Source: Yoonia vestfoldensis SKA53 (GTDB taxonomy: Bacteria; Pseudomonadota; Alphaproteobacteria; Rhodobacterales; Rhodobacteraceae). Taken from it: a stretch of DNA of 64,000 nucleotides. The stretch is from positions 1,481,154-1,545,153 of the forward strand of contig NZ_CH672414.1 of NCBI RefSeq assembly GCF_000152785.1. The letters are read 5' to 3'. Below, piece after piece: positions 1 to 9,249 of the stretch (positions are counted from its first letter, which is position 1; each line of letters starts with the position of its first letter). Both the position numbers and the translations under genes were made by a program. The notes under the pieces are model-generated. The model was not told the origin of the DNA, made no database searches, and worked only from the letters and a program-made list of their open reading frames with translations.

Positions 1-58
1 AGCGGGCCTAATCGGCGCGGAGTGAAGCAAACGAGCCTGCCAGAAAAGAAGCCTGAGC

Positions 59-832
59 GTGACCAACAGCGTCCCTGTGATCGAAATTCGTGACCTGCAT
101 AAATCCTATGGGTCGCTCGAAGTGTTGAAGGGCGTCGATATTACCGCGCCCGCAGGCCATGTCGTGTCGCTGATCGGATCGTCAGGATCGGGCAAATCCA
201 CCTTGCTACGCTGCGCAAACCTGCTGGAAGATAGCCAGCAAGGCGATGTGATCTTTTGTGGTGAGGCTGTGACCTGGAAAGGCACCGGATTGAACCGCCG
301 TCCAGGCGATCACGCGCAGATGATCCGCATCCGCACCAATCTGTCTATGGTGTTCCAGCAGTTCAATCTCTGGGCGCATATGACGATTCTGCAAAACGTG
401 ATGGAAGCCCCTGTCACCGTTCTCAAACGCCCCAAGGCCGAGGTCGAGGGCGCGGCGCGCGCCTATCTGGACAAGGTCGGCATCGGCGACAAATGCGATG
501 CCTATCCCGCGCAGCTGTCAGGTGGTCAGCAGCAACGCGCGGCGATTGCACGCGCGCTTTGCATGGAACCCAAGGCGCTGTTGTTCGACGAACCGACCAG
601 CGCGCTGGACCCCGAACTGGAACAAGAGGTGATCCGCGTGATCAAGGATCTGGCCGCCGAGGGCCGCACCATGATCATCGTCACGCATGACATGCGCCTT
701 GCCGCCGATGTCAGCGACCATGTCGTGTTTCTGCATCAGGGCCGCATCGAAGAACAAGGCGCGCCTGACGCGCTTTTTGCCAATCCGACAACGGAAAGAC
801 TGCGCGGATTTCTATCCGCAACAGTCGCTTAA
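59..832 (+). CDS. Polar amino acid type ABC transporter ATP-binding protein
   Basis: This is a 257-residue cytoplasmic ATPase of the HisP/GlnQ type that would drive import through the two permeases encoded downstream. It has Walker A GSSGSGKST (residues 40-48), the Q-loop (FQQ near 100), signature LSGGQQQR (153-160) and Walker B ALLFDEP (173-179), followed by the switch histidine in VTHD. The start is GTG. The binding protein gene begins 17 bp downstream, so this opens a long operon with the amine catabolism genes that end at 8049. Substrate is not determined by the ATPase; the context suggests a polyamine or basic amino acid. Confidence 0.93.
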   Translation: MTNSVPVIEIRDLHKSYGSLEVLKGVDITAPAGHVVSLIGSSGSGKSTLLRCANLLEDSQQGDVIFCGEAVTWKGTGLNRRPGDHAQMIRIRTNLSMVFQQFNLWAHMTILQNVMEAPVTVLKRPKAEVEGAARAYLDKVGIGDKCDAYPAQLSGGQQQRAAIARALCMEPKALLFDEPTSALDPELEQEVIRVIKDLAAEGRTMIIVTHDMRLAADVSDHVVFLHQGRIEEQGAPDALFANPTTERLRGFLSATVA

Positions 833-849
833 TCATCAACGGGAGAAGT

Positions 850-1572
850 ATGATGAACAAACTGATCGTGACAAGTGTAGCTGCCGCGCTTTTGGGCAGT
901 GCCGCGATGGCGCAAGACGTGGTGCGCCTTGGCACCGAGGGCGCCTATCCTCCGTACAACTTCATCAACGACGCCGGTGAAGTCGACGGGTTCGAGCGGG
1001 AACTGGGCGACGAGCTGTGCGCGCGCGCCGAACTGACCTGCACATGGGTCACCAACGACTGGGACAGCATCATCCCAAACCTTGTGTCCGGCAACTATGA
1101 CGCGATCATCGCCGGCATGTCGATCACCGAGGAACGCAAGGAAGTCATCGACTTTTCAGACCCTTACACACAGCCAGACCCATCCGCGTTTCTGGCCATG
1201 GGCGATGTTGATTTTGCGAACGCCGTGATCGCGGCGCAATCCGGCACCATTCAGGCCAGCTATGTCACCGGCATGGCGGGTGCGACATTGCTGGAATTCG
1301 CGACACCGGATGAAACCATCTCGGCCGTGCGCAATGGCGAGGCGGATGCCGTTCTGGCCGACAAGGCATTTCTGGAACCGATCGATTCCGAAGGCGGCGA
1401 TCTGTCCTTTGTCGGTGACGATGTGCTGATCGGTGGTGGCATCGGTCTGGGCGTGCGCCAGTCAGATACCGAGCTGCGCGACACATTCAGCGCCGCGATC
1501 CAGTCGATGAAGGATGACGGCAGCCTGAACGCGCTGATCACCAAGTGGCTGCCAGGTTCGGCCACGTTCTAA
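850..1572 (+). CDS. ABC transporter periplasmic substrate-binding protein (family 3)
   Basis: A 240-residue periplasmic solute receptor. A signal peptide ends with AMA at about residue 21. The mature protein begins with the family 3 pattern VVRLGTEGAYPPYNF and carries the signature around DFSDPYTQPD. It resembles lysine/arginine/ornithine and glutamine binding proteins. It sits between the ATPase and the permeases and is followed by a stem-loop at 1582-1603. Exact ligand unknown; neighbouring gamma-glutamylation genes point to an amine or cationic amino acid (inference). Confidence 0.92.
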   Translation: MMNKLIVTSVAAALLGSAAMAQDVVRLGTEGAYPPYNFINDAGEVDGFERELGDELCARAELTCTWVTNDWDSIIPNLVSGNYDAIIAGMSITEERKEVIDFSDPYTQPDPSAFLAMGDVDFANAVIAAQSGTIQASYVTGMAGATLLEFATPDETISAVRNGEADAVLADKAFLEPIDSEGGDLSFVGDDVLIGGGIGLGVRQSDTELRDTFSAAIQSMKDDGSLNALITKWLPGSATF

Positions 1573-1581
1573 TCGCAAGGC

Positions 1582-1603
1582 GCCCCGGCCATCGTGCCGG
1601 GGC
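1582..1603 (+). promoter_or_regulatory. GC-rich stem-loop after the binding-protein gene
   Basis: GCCCCGGC (1582-1589) and GCCGGGGC (1596-1603) form a perfect 8-bp stem with a 6-nt loop, 9 bp after the binding-protein stop codon. No T-tract follows. Such hairpins between a receptor gene and permease genes usually stabilise or partly terminate the upstream message so that the receptor is made in excess; that role is inferred here. Confidence 0.6.
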
Positions 1604-1660
1604 CTCACCCTCAGATAGTGCGGTCCCGCCATTTTCAGCTTTTGCACAGACCCTGCGACA

Positions 1661-2515
1661 TTGGAGACATTCCAATGGTTTGCCTGCTACCTGACAACAG
1701 GCAAGCATATGCAGATCTATTCTGCTGTCGGGACGGTGCTTTTGCTACTGGCGCTGACAGCACCTGCGGCGCTGGCCTTTGGCTTTGCCGGTGCGGCCGC
1801 CGCGCGCAGTGCCGTGGCTCCGTTGCGCTGGATCGGCAACACCTATATCGCCGTCGTGCGCGGCGTGCCGGATATCGCGTTTTTCCTGTTCTTCGTGATC
1901 GCGCTGGATCAGGCGCTCGAATACGTCCGGCACCGGGTCAAATGCCCCGACTGGGAACAGGCTGTCTGGCAAGGCAATGATTTTGTGGTCTGTCAGGCCG
2001 CGAAACTGCCTTTGGGCAATGCGGCGCAATGGGTGCATGACACCTATGCCTTTGCGGTTGCGGCATTTACCTTTGCCATAGTGTTCGGCGCTTTCGCCGC
2101 CAATGTCCTGTTCGGGGCGATGCGCGCCGTGCCGCGCGGCCAGTTGGAAACCGCCGAAGCCTATGGCATGAGCCAGCGCCAGACCTTCTGGCGGGTGCTG
2201 GTGCCGCAGATGTGGGTCTATGCGCTGCCCGGCCTGTCGAACCTGTGGATGGTGCTGATCAAGGCCACGCCGCTGTTGTTCCTGCTGGGGATTCAGGACA
2301 TCGTCTATTGGGCGCGCGAATTGGGCGGTGCGGCACAGCCCCGCTTCACCGATTACCCGCATCCTGACTGGCGGCAATGGTATTTCCTTGCGCTGCTGGT
2401 GTTTTATCTATGCTTCACGAAAGTGTCCGAGATCGTGCTGGACCGGATCATGGCGCGGCTGACATTCGGGCAGGCCACAGCCGCAGGCGAAGCCCAGCGC
2501 AAGGCCGCGACATGA
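1661..2515 (+). CDS. Polar amino acid ABC transporter permease 1
   Basis: Inner-membrane permease of about 284 residues with multiple hydrophobic segments and the cytoplasmic EAA loop seen in AEAYGMSQRQTFWRVLVPQM, typical of the HisM/HisQ family. An extra hydrophilic stretch (about residues 88-125) lies between early membrane segments. The start is uncertain: TTG at 1661 gives the full frame, and ATG at 1709 is the first in-frame ATG. The stop overlaps the next gene's ATG by 4 bp, which indicates translational coupling. Confidence 0.9.
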   Translation: METFQWFACYLTTGKHMQIYSAVGTVLLLLALTAPAALAFGFAGAAAARSAVAPLRWIGNTYIAVVRGVPDIAFFLFFVIALDQALEYVRHRVKCPDWEQAVWQGNDFVVCQAAKLPLGNAAQWVHDTYAFAVAAFTFAIVFGAFAANVLFGAMRAVPRGQLETAEAYGMSQRQTFWRVLVPQMWVYALPGLSNLWMVLIKATPLLFLLGIQDIVYWARELGGAAQPRFTDYPHPDWRQWYFLALLVFYLCFTKVSEIVLDRIMARLTFGQATAAGEAQRKAAT

Positions 2516-3318
2516 GCTGTTGGGAAACAATCCTCGATTACGCCCTGCGCAGTCAGGGGCTAGGCGAGCGGCTGTTGCCGCAGCGTGATTTCACGCTGTG
2601 CCAGCAATTCACGCTGATCGGGTCGGGCATGATCTGGAATATCTATTTCGGTCTGGTCGCCCTTTGCACGGGGTTCGTTCTTGCGACCGCTGTCGCGCTT
2701 GGCAAGGCATCGCGCAACAGGGTGATCCACAAGGCATCGGCTTGGTTCATCTTTTTGTTCCGTGGCTCGCCTTTGTTCATCCAGTTCTTTTTTGCCTATT
2801 TCCTGTTTCTCAGCCTCAAGAATGTGTCGCCGTTCTTTGACCCGTTCACATCTGCTTGGGCCGGCGCGCTGGTCGTGTTGTTTCTGAACACCGCCGCCTA
2901 TTCGGGCGAGATTTTTTATGGCGCGCTGCAATCTATCCCAAAAGGCGACCTCGAGGCTGCCGACGCCTACGGCCTGTCGGGCTGGGCGCGGTTCCGGCGG
3001 ATCACCTTTCCCACGATGCTGCGCCTTGGCTGGCCCGCCTATACGAACGAGGCGATATTTTTGTTCCACGCCACGACGCTGGTGTTCTTTTCAGGCTTTC
3101 CCGCGATCCAGCAAAAAGGTGATGCGCTGTACTACGCGCGCTATTTCGCGGACAAGACGTTCAACCCTTTTATCCCCTATCCGATACTTGCGGGCTACTT
3201 CATCGCGCTGACTTTGGTCGTCATCGGCGTTTTCGGGCTGGTCAACGGCCGGTTGAACCGCCATCTTCCGCAAAACATGCGCGCAAAGCTGCGTTTCAAA
3301 CCACAGGTAATCAGATGA
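2512..3318 (+). CDS. Polar amino acid ABC transporter permease 2
   Basis: Second permease subunit, 268 residues. It has hydrophobic segments and the EAA motif in EAADAYGLSGWARFRRITFP, the site that docks on the ATPase. I choose ATG 2512, which overlaps the preceding stop (ATGA), over an upstream GTG at 2377 that would sit deep inside permease 1. The two permeases would form a heterodimer. The stop again overlaps the start of the following ligase gene by 4 bp, tying transport to metabolism. Confidence 0.91.
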   Translation: MSCWETILDYALRSQGLGERLLPQRDFTLCQQFTLIGSGMIWNIYFGLVALCTGFVLATAVALGKASRNRVIHKASAWFIFLFRGSPLFIQFFFAYFLFLSLKNVSPFFDPFTSAWAGALVVLFLNTAAYSGEIFYGALQSIPKGDLEAADAYGLSGWARFRRITFPTMLRLGWPAYTNEAIFLFHATTLVFFSGFPAIQQKGDALYYARYFADKTFNPFIPYPILAGYFIALTLVVIGVFGLVNGRLNRHLPQNMRAKLRFKPQVIR

Positions 3319-4646
3319 GCTGGATCGACGACCGCCCCGAGGTCCGCAACGTGCGTTGCGGAGCCGCAGACCTGAACGGTCAGGCAAGGGGCAAGCGGGT
3401 GCCGCGCAAATTTGCGGCCAAGCTGGAAGAAGAAGGCACGCGGTTCCCGTTTTCCATCCTCAACCTTGATATCTGGGGCGAGGATGTCGAGGACAGCCCG
3501 CTGGTGTTCGAAGCGGGCGATCCCGATGGTGTGCTGATGCCGACCGAACGTGGCTATGTCCCGATGCCATGGCTGAACAGCCCATCCGCGCTGCTGCCGA
3601 TGTGGATGTTCCACGAAGACGGCACGCCCTTTGCCGGTGATCCACGACAGGCCTTGGCGCGGGTAGTAGAGAAATACCATACGCGCGGGCTGACGCCTGT
3701 GGTCGCCACGGAAATGGAATTCTATCTGGTCGATGATAGCGGCGATGGTATCCGCCAGCCCCGGTCGCCGCGATCAGGCAAGCGCCGTCCGGGTGCGGAA
3801 ATCCTGTCTTTGCGTGCGCTGGATGCGTTCGATATGTTTTTCAACGACCTCTATGACGCTTGCGACGCGATGAACATTCCCGCCGAAGCCGCGATTTCCG
3901 AGGTCGGCATGGGCCAGTTCGAGATCAACCTCGAACATGTCTCCGATGCGCTGAAGGCGGCAGATGATGCGTGGCTGTTCAAGATGCTGGTGCGCGGTCT
4001 GGCGCGCAACCACGGGATGGCGGCCAGTTTCATGGCCAAACCTTACGAAGAATACGCAGGCTCTGGGCTGCACACGCATTTTTCGGTCGTGGACGCCGAA
4101 GGCAACAACCTGATGGCCAATGACACGTTCGAAGGTACGCGGCTGTTGCACAATACGATTGCGGGTTGCCTGAAAGGCATTCCAGATCTGGCGCTGATCT
4201 TTGCGCCGCACGGCAATTCCTATGAACGGCTGGTGCCGGAAAGCCATGCCCCCACGGGGGTTTGCTGGGCCTATGACAACCGTACCGCATCTGTGCGGGT
4301 GCCGGGCGGTAGCTTCAAGGCGCGCCGCGTTGAACACCGCGTGGCGGGCGGCGATGTGAACCCATATCTGTTCCTTGCCGCTGTGCTTGGGTCGGCCCTG
4401 ATCGGGATCGAGGATGATCTGACACCGCCACCGCCGATTTCGGGCAATGCCTATGAGCAAGAGATGTTGCAGATCCCCGACACTTGGGCCGCCGCGATCG
4501 ATGCCTTCGAGAACAGCCGGATCGCACGGCGCATTTTCGACGACACGCTGGTGGACAATTTTGTCATGACCAAGCGGCAAGAGCTGCATTATTTCGCAGA
4601 ACTCAGCGAAGAACAGCAGTTAGAGCTGTACCTCGATACGGTTTGA
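3315..4646 (+). CDS. Glutamine synthetase family protein (gamma-glutamyl-amine ligase type)
   Basis: 443 residues, the length of PuuA/GlnT-like enzymes, which use ATP to join glutamate to an amine. Type I GS catalytic core features are visible: EMEFYLV, GQFEINLEH, HTHFSVVDAEG and a PGGSFKARRVEHRVAGGD region. ATG overlaps the permease stop. It differs clearly from the second ligase at 5396, so the pair may be a heteromer or act on different amines. It is not housekeeping GlnA because it lacks that protein's usual neighbours and the adenylylation-loop context. The specific substrate is inferred from the linked oxidase and amidotransferase. Confidence 0.85.
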   Translation: MSWIDDRPEVRNVRCGAADLNGQARGKRVPRKFAAKLEEEGTRFPFSILNLDIWGEDVEDSPLVFEAGDPDGVLMPTERGYVPMPWLNSPSALLPMWMFHEDGTPFAGDPRQALARVVEKYHTRGLTPVVATEMEFYLVDDSGDGIRQPRSPRSGKRRPGAEILSLRALDAFDMFFNDLYDACDAMNIPAEAAISEVGMGQFEINLEHVSDALKAADDAWLFKMLVRGLARNHGMAASFMAKPYEEYAGSGLHTHFSVVDAEGNNLMANDTFEGTRLLHNTIAGCLKGIPDLALIFAPHGNSYERLVPESHAPTGVCWAYDNRTASVRVPGGSFKARRVEHRVAGGDVNPYLFLAAVLGSALIGIEDDLTPPPPISGNAYEQEMLQIPDTWAAAIDAFENSRIARRIFDDTLVDNFVMTKRQELHYFAELSEEQQLELYLDTV

Positions 4647-4715
4647 CGCGTCCCCGCTTGCGGGCATACCTGCGGCAGGGTAGTTTGGCGTTGAAACCCA
4701 ACACATGGTGAAAAC

Positions 4716-5399
4716 ATGAAAATCGGCATCCTGCAAACAGGGCACGCGCCGGACGAATTGCGCCCGACCACTGGTGATTTCAGCGATTTGTTCCAAGGTC
4801 TGCTGGGCGGTCACGGGTTTGAATTCACCGTCTACAACGTCGTGGACATGGACTTTCCGGCGGCAATCACCGATTGCGACGGCTGGCTGATTACCGGGTC
4901 CAAACATGGCGCCTATGAGGATCACCCGTTCATTCCCCCGCTAGAGGCGATGATCCGCGACATCTATGCCGCTGATATTCCGCTGGTCGGGGTCTGCTTT
5001 GGGCACCAGATCATCGCGCAGGCGCTGGGTGGTACGGTCACAAAATTCGATGGCGGCTGGTCGGTGGGGCGACAACGCTATCAGATCAATGGCGCTGACT
5101 TTGCGCTGAACGCATGGCATCAGGATCAGGTCGTGGTCCGGCCGAAGGATGCCACAGTCGTCGGCAGCAACGATTTTTGCGCCAATGCCGCACTGGTCTA
5201 TGGCAACCGGATTTTTACCGTGCAGCCGCATCCCGAATTCGACAAACAGGTCATAGACGGGCTGGTTACTTATCGCGGCCCCGGCAATGTCCCCGATGCG
5301 CAGCTCGCACAGGTGCGCAACGATCTGGACAAACCCGTCGATAATGGCCGGCTTGCCACCCAGATCGCGCGATTTTTCAAGGAAAGAGAACTGGCATGA
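4716..5399 (+). CDS. Class I glutamine amidotransferase-like protein
   Basis: 227 residues with a complete triad: nucleophile Cys94 in GVCFGHQ, His172 and Glu174 in QPHPEF. This is the GATase1 fold used by PuuD-type hydrolases and GMP-synthase-like stand-alone amidotransferases. Between two gamma-glutamyl ligase genes, a role in hydrolysing a gamma-glutamyl intermediate (releasing glutamate) is plausible; ammonia donation to a ligase is the alternative. A 69-bp gap precedes it, and its stop overlaps the next ATG by 4 bp. Confidence 0.85.
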   Translation: MKIGILQTGHAPDELRPTTGDFSDLFQGLLGGHGFEFTVYNVVDMDFPAAITDCDGWLITGSKHGAYEDHPFIPPLEAMIRDIYAADIPLVGVCFGHQIIAQALGGTVTKFDGGWSVGRQRYQINGADFALNAWHQDQVVVRPKDATVVGSNDFCANAALVYGNRIFTVQPHPEFDKQVIDGLVTYRGPGNVPDAQLAQVRNDLDKPVDNGRLATQIARFFKERELA

Positions 5400-6748
5400 G
5401 CTGGACAACGAAAATCCCCGCCGCCGCCACCGCCTATCTTGAAGCCAACCGGCTGGACGAGGTGGAATGCGTGATTGCCGACCTGCCCGGCATTGCCCGC
5501 GGCAAGGCTGTGCCTGCGGGCAAATGGGAAAAACAGACGCATTTCCACCTGCCCAATTCGATCTTTTTCCAGACCATCACCGGTGACTGGGGCGAAGCAT
5601 CCGGCCCTGACGGATTTCTGGAACCCGACATGATCCTGAAACCAGATCTGTCCACAGCGACCGCCGCCCCTTGGGCTGCGGATGGCACCTTGCAGGTGAT
5701 CCACGACGCCTATGACCAGAAAGGCAAGCCTGTCGCCTTTTCGCCGCGCAACGTGCTGCGCCGTGTGGTCGATCTGTACAAGGCCGAAGGCTGGACCCCT
5801 GTTGTCGCGCCAGAAATGGAATTCTATCTGGTCGGGCGCAACATCGACCCCGCCAAGGCGATTGAACCGATGATGGGCCGCACCGGACGCCCTGCCGCCG
5901 GACGGCAGGCCTATTCGATGACGGCGGTGGACGATTACGGCCCTGTCATCGACGACATCTATGAATATGCCGAAATCCAGGGGTTCGAGATTGACGGCAT
6001 CGCGCAGGAAGGCGGCGCTGGCCAGCTGGAAATCAACCTGCGCCACGGCGACCCGATCAAGCTGGCGGATGAGGTGTTTTTCTTCAAACGCCTGATCCGC
6101 GAGGCTGCGCTGAAACACGATTGTTTTGCCACCTTCATGGCCAAACCCATCGAAGGTGAACCGGGATCGGCGATGCATGTGCATCATTCGGTTATTGATG
6201 CGAAAGGGCGCAATATCTTTACCGGACCGGGCGGCGGGGAAACCGATGCGTTTTTCCATTTTATCGGCGGGTTGCAGGAACATATGCCCAGCGCCATCGC
6301 GGTGATCGCGCCCTATGTGAACAGCTATCGCCGCTATGTGCGGGATTCCGCCGCCCCCGTGAACCTTGAATGGGGCCGCGACAACCGCACCACGGGTATC
6401 CGTATCCCGATTTCGGACCCCGCCGCGCGGCGCATTGAAAACCGCCTGCCGGGCATGGATTGCAACCCCTATCTGTGCATCGCCGCGTCGCTTGCCTGCG
6501 GCTATCTGGGGCTAAAGAACGAAATCCGGCCCGATAAACGCTGGGTCGGTGAAGCCTACGAATCTGAATCCGAGATTGCGGGGTCTTTGTCGGATGCTTT
6601 GGACCTGTTCGACGAGGCCAAGGAATTGCGCGCCGTTCTGGGCGAGGATTTCGCGCGGGTCTATTCCATCGTCAAGCGGCTGGAATACAAGGAATTCCTG
6701 CAGGTGATCAGCCCGTGGGAACGCGAACATCTGTTGTTGAACGTATGA
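5396..6748 (+). CDS. Glutamine synthetase family protein, second copy (PuuA-like)
   Basis: 450 residues. Motifs match gamma-glutamylputrescine synthetase type enzymes: APEMEFYLVG, GAGQLEINLRHGD, AMHVHHSVIDA and NRLPGMDCNPYL. It is preceded by the amidotransferase (ATGA overlap) and followed by the oxidase (ATGA overlap). The order ligase - amidase - ligase - oxidase, fused translationally to an importer, indicates a dedicated amine utilisation route. No aldehyde dehydrogenase is in the window. Confidence 0.86.
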   Translation: MSWTTKIPAAATAYLEANRLDEVECVIADLPGIARGKAVPAGKWEKQTHFHLPNSIFFQTITGDWGEASGPDGFLEPDMILKPDLSTATAAPWAADGTLQVIHDAYDQKGKPVAFSPRNVLRRVVDLYKAEGWTPVVAPEMEFYLVGRNIDPAKAIEPMMGRTGRPAAGRQAYSMTAVDDYGPVIDDIYEYAEIQGFEIDGIAQEGGAGQLEINLRHGDPIKLADEVFFFKRLIREAALKHDCFATFMAKPIEGEPGSAMHVHHSVIDAKGRNIFTGPGGGETDAFFHFIGGLQEHMPSAIAVIAPYVNSYRRYVRDSAAPVNLEWGRDNRTTGIRIPISDPAARRIENRLPGMDCNPYLCIAASLACGYLGLKNEIRPDKRWVGEAYESESEIAGSLSDALDLFDEAKELRAVLGEDFARVYSIVKRLEYKEFLQVISPWEREHLLLNV

Positions 6749-8049
6749 ACCCGCTGTACCGCAACGACCGCCCCGGCCAGATGCCGAAAAGCTGGTATGT
6801 CGCAAGCACCGACCTGCCACCCGAACGCCCTGCCCTGTTCGGTGAAACCGTGGCTGATGTCTGCGTAATCGGTGCGGGCTATACCGGCTTGTCGGCGGCA
6901 TGGCATCTGGCGCAAAAGGGGCTGGATGTCGTTGTGCTGGATGCGCATCGCGCGGGGTTTGGCGCGTCCGGGCGCAACGGCGGGCAGGTTGGCACCGGCT
7001 ATAACGCGAGCCAACAAAGCCTTGCACGCAAACTGGGTGCGGGCAATGCCACAGCCCTTTGGGCGCTGGCCGAAGAGGCCAAGGCCGATGTGCGCCGGAT
7101 TTGCGCAGACCACATCCCCGAGGCGCAATACAAGCCCGGCGTCGCGCATGGCTATTATTCCGCTACCGAAGCACGCGATTACGACGCCGATGCCGATTAT
7201 CTGGCGCAAAGCTATGGCTATGACCAGATCGAGAAACTGCACCCCGATGCGATGCGCGATCTGGTGAAATCGCCGCTATATCAGGGTGGATTGCTTGATA
7301 TGGGGGCCGGCCATCTGCACCCTTTGCGCTATGCCTTGGGGCTGGCGCGGCTGGCCGAGGCGGCCGGCGCGCGGATCTATGACCGCTCCGAAGTCACCGG
7401 CCTTGCCATGGGCGATCCGGCGGTGGTGCAGACCGGCCAAGGCCGCGTGCGCGCGCGCCATGTCATCATGGCGGGCAATGGCTATATGCCCAATATCAAC
7501 CGCGCGGTGGCGGCCAAGGTGATGCCGATCAATTCGTTCATCTGCGCGACCGAACCTTTGGGCGACCGCGCGCGCGATGTGCTGGCGCGTGATATCGCGG
7601 TGGCGGACAGCAAGTTCGTGGTGAATTACTATCGCATGTCCGAGGATAACCGGTTCCTGTTCGGCGGGCGCGAAAGCTATTCCATCGGCTTTCCGCGCGA
7701 CATCAGCACGGCGCTGATCCAGCGGATGACGACCCTGTTTCCGCAGCTTGACGGCGTGAAGGTCGATTATGTTTGGGGCGGGACGCTGGGTATCACCATG
7801 ACCCGCCTGCCCGCGATCCAGCGGGTGGCCCCCAATGTGCTGTCAGGCGCGGGATTTTCGGGGCATGGCGTGGCGCTGTCGGGGCTTGCGGGCAAGATCA
7901 TGGCCGAGGCTGTGGCAGGCCAAGCAGGCCGTTTCGATACGCTTGCGGGGCTGAATGTCCCCAGCTTTCCGGGTGGTCGCGCGTTGCGGGCGCCGCTGCT
8001 GACGCTGGCAATGACATGGTACGCGCTGCGCGACCGGCTGGGGGTCTGA
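6745..8049 (+). CDS. FAD-dependent amine oxidoreductase (PuuB-like, DAO family)
   Basis: 434 residues with an N-terminal dinucleotide-binding motif VIGAGYTGLSAAW (residues 41-53) and a DAO-type C-terminal GFSGHGVALSGLAGKI segment. In the Puu pathway the homologous enzyme oxidises the gamma-glutamyl-amine to an aldehyde with release of hydrogen peroxide. I take ATG 6745, overlapping the previous stop, over GTG 6715. It ends 3 bp before the convergent phaR stop, closing the operon. Confidence 0.88.
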   Translation: MNPLYRNDRPGQMPKSWYVASTDLPPERPALFGETVADVCVIGAGYTGLSAAWHLAQKGLDVVVLDAHRAGFGASGRNGGQVGTGYNASQQSLARKLGAGNATALWALAEEAKADVRRICADHIPEAQYKPGVAHGYYSATEARDYDADADYLAQSYGYDQIEKLHPDAMRDLVKSPLYQGGLLDMGAGHLHPLRYALGLARLAEAAGARIYDRSEVTGLAMGDPAVVQTGQGRVRARHVIMAGNGYMPNINRAVAAKVMPINSFICATEPLGDRARDVLARDIAVADSKFVVNYYRMSEDNRFLFGGRESYSIGFPRDISTALIQRMTTLFPQLDGVKVDYVWGGTLGITMTRLPAIQRVAPNVLSGAGFSGHGVALSGLAGKIMAEAVAGQAGRFDTLAGLNVPSFPGGRALRAPLLTLAMTWYALRDRLGV

Positions 8050-8052
8050 CCC

Positions 8053-8589
8053 CTATTTGCCCATCTTGGCCAGCTTTTCCTGCAACGCGGCCAGCTGTGT
8101 CTTGATGTCGTCCAGATCATCGCCATCCTTGGCAGGCGCGGTGTTGCCACCAACCAGACCGCCCGTCATCGCCTTGAAAAAAGCCGCCTGCTGGGCGCGC
8201 ATCGCGTCAAAGCCCGGCATCGCGGTCATCGGATTGGCCTTGGTCATGTTTTCCATCGCCTTGGACTGGCCATCGCGCAGCATCTCGAAACTGGCGGCCA
8301 GGAATTGCGGCACGACCGATGCGGCCTGTGTGGTATAGCTGCGCACCAGATCGGTCAGCACATCGACGGGCAGCACGCTTTCGCCGCGGCTTTCGTGTTC
8401 TGCGATGATCTGCAGAAGATATTGCCGTGTCAGGTCGTCGCCGGATTTCAGATCGACGATCTGCACCTCGCGGCCTTCACGGATGAACAGCGCGATGTCT
8501 TCCAGCGTGACGTAATCGCTGGTTTCCGTGTTATAGAGACGCCGGCTTGCGTAGCGCTTGATAAGCAGTGGTTTATTGGTGTCAGCCAA
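8053..8589 (-). CDS. phaR: PHB granule regulator PhaR (phasin/PHB-responsive repressor)
   Basis: 178 residues. The conserved N-terminal PHB/PHA accumulation regulator DNA-binding domain starts LIKRYASRRLYNTETSDYVT, and the C-terminal part is a predicted coiled coil. PhaR homologues bind nascent PHB and release phasin and synthase promoters. The start is TTG at 8589, because GGGGAGGG sits just upstream; the longer frame to 8646 has no Shine-Dalgarno support. It lies downstream of phaP behind a strong terminator, so it probably has its own promoter. Confidence 0.93.
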   Translation of the reverse strand: MADTNKPLLIKRYASRRLYNTETSDYVTLEDIALFIREGREVQIVDLKSGDDLTRQYLLQIIAEHESRGESVLPVDVLTDLVRSYTTQAASVVPQFLAASFEMLRDGQSKAMENMTKANPMTAMPGFDAMRAQQAAFFKAMTGGLVGGNTAPAKDGDDLDDIKTQLAALQEKLAKMGK

Positions 8590-8670
8590 GACGCGCCCTC
8601 CCCTTGGACATGTTGCATTAAAAATAAGCCTAGGCTGCGTCCACAAGAAAGGAAAGCGTTACCTCGAACG

Positions 8671-8700
8671 AAAAACGGCCCGCGTGATGCGGGCCGTTTT
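8671..8700 (-). terminator. Rho-independent terminator of phaP
   Basis: AAAACGGCCCGC (8672-8683) and GCGGGCCGTTTT (8689-8700) form a 12-bp stem with a 5-nt loop. Read on the minus strand, the stem ends in five T residues. It lies 40 bp beyond the phaP stop and before phaR. Confidence 0.85.
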
Positions 8701-8741
8701 CGGAACAATCCCCAAGGGAGAGGTGGGGTCGTTCGTAATAC

Positions 8742-9188
8742 TTATTTCGCTGCGGTCGCTTTTTTCGCAGCGGCGGTGACTTCGTTCGTCGCTTTCTTGG
8801 CAGCGGCGGTCATTTCTTCGGACATGTCCTTGCCAGCGGCCAGAACCAGTTCCATCGTCTGTGTCTGCACCTTTTTCGCGATTTCGGCGAAAGCGGCCAT
8901 ATGCTCGGCTGCGGATTCAGCAGACGCCGATGCGAAATCGGTCATTGCCTTGGCGTAGTCGGTAGGTTCGGTTTTGGCGGATGCCATCGACTGCAGCTTG
9001 GTCAGCGTGTCCTGTGCCCATTTTGCGGACAATTCGGTCGACTTGTGCGCCGCATCAATCGCGACAGACGACATTTTCTCGGCCAGAGCAGTCTGGTTCT
9101 TGAATGTGTCTTCCATTGCCTTGGTATCGACGGGGAACGCGCCCATCATGTCTTTGAACACGCCGGTGAAATCTTGGGTCTTAGCCAT
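8742..9188 (-). CDS. phaP: Phasin (PHB granule surface protein)
   Basis: 148 residues, rich in Ala, Lys and Glu, and helical throughout. The N-terminus MAKTQDFTGVFKDMMGAFPV and the C-terminal AAKKAT repeats are typical of the phasin_2 family of Rhodobacterales. Phasins coat PHB granules and set their number and size. Palindromic PhaR-like operators lie 60-105 bp upstream, and a strong terminator follows, giving a compact monocistronic unit. Confidence 0.9.
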   Translation of the reverse strand: MAKTQDFTGVFKDMMGAFPVDTKAMEDTFKNQTALAEKMSSVAIDAAHKSTELSAKWAQDTLTKLQSMASAKTEPTDYAKAMTDFASASAESAAEHMAAFAEIAKKVQTQTMELVLAAGKDMSEEMTAAAKKATNEVTAAAKKATAAK

Positions 9189-9249
9189 TGGAGTAATCCT
9201 TTGTATCTGCGGATCAGCATCCGCTGTTTTCGTATGACACCAATATGCA

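Noticed and set aside
1-58. End of an upstream gene (frame ending TGA at 23-25)
   Set aside because: Only seven codons visible, not enough to support a call.
3774-4589. 271-codon minus-strand frame
   Set aside because: Shadow of the first glutamine-synthetase-like gene; GC-rich codon pattern creates long antisense frames.
5270-6283. 337-codon minus-strand frame
   Set aside because: Antisense of the second ligase gene, no domain features.
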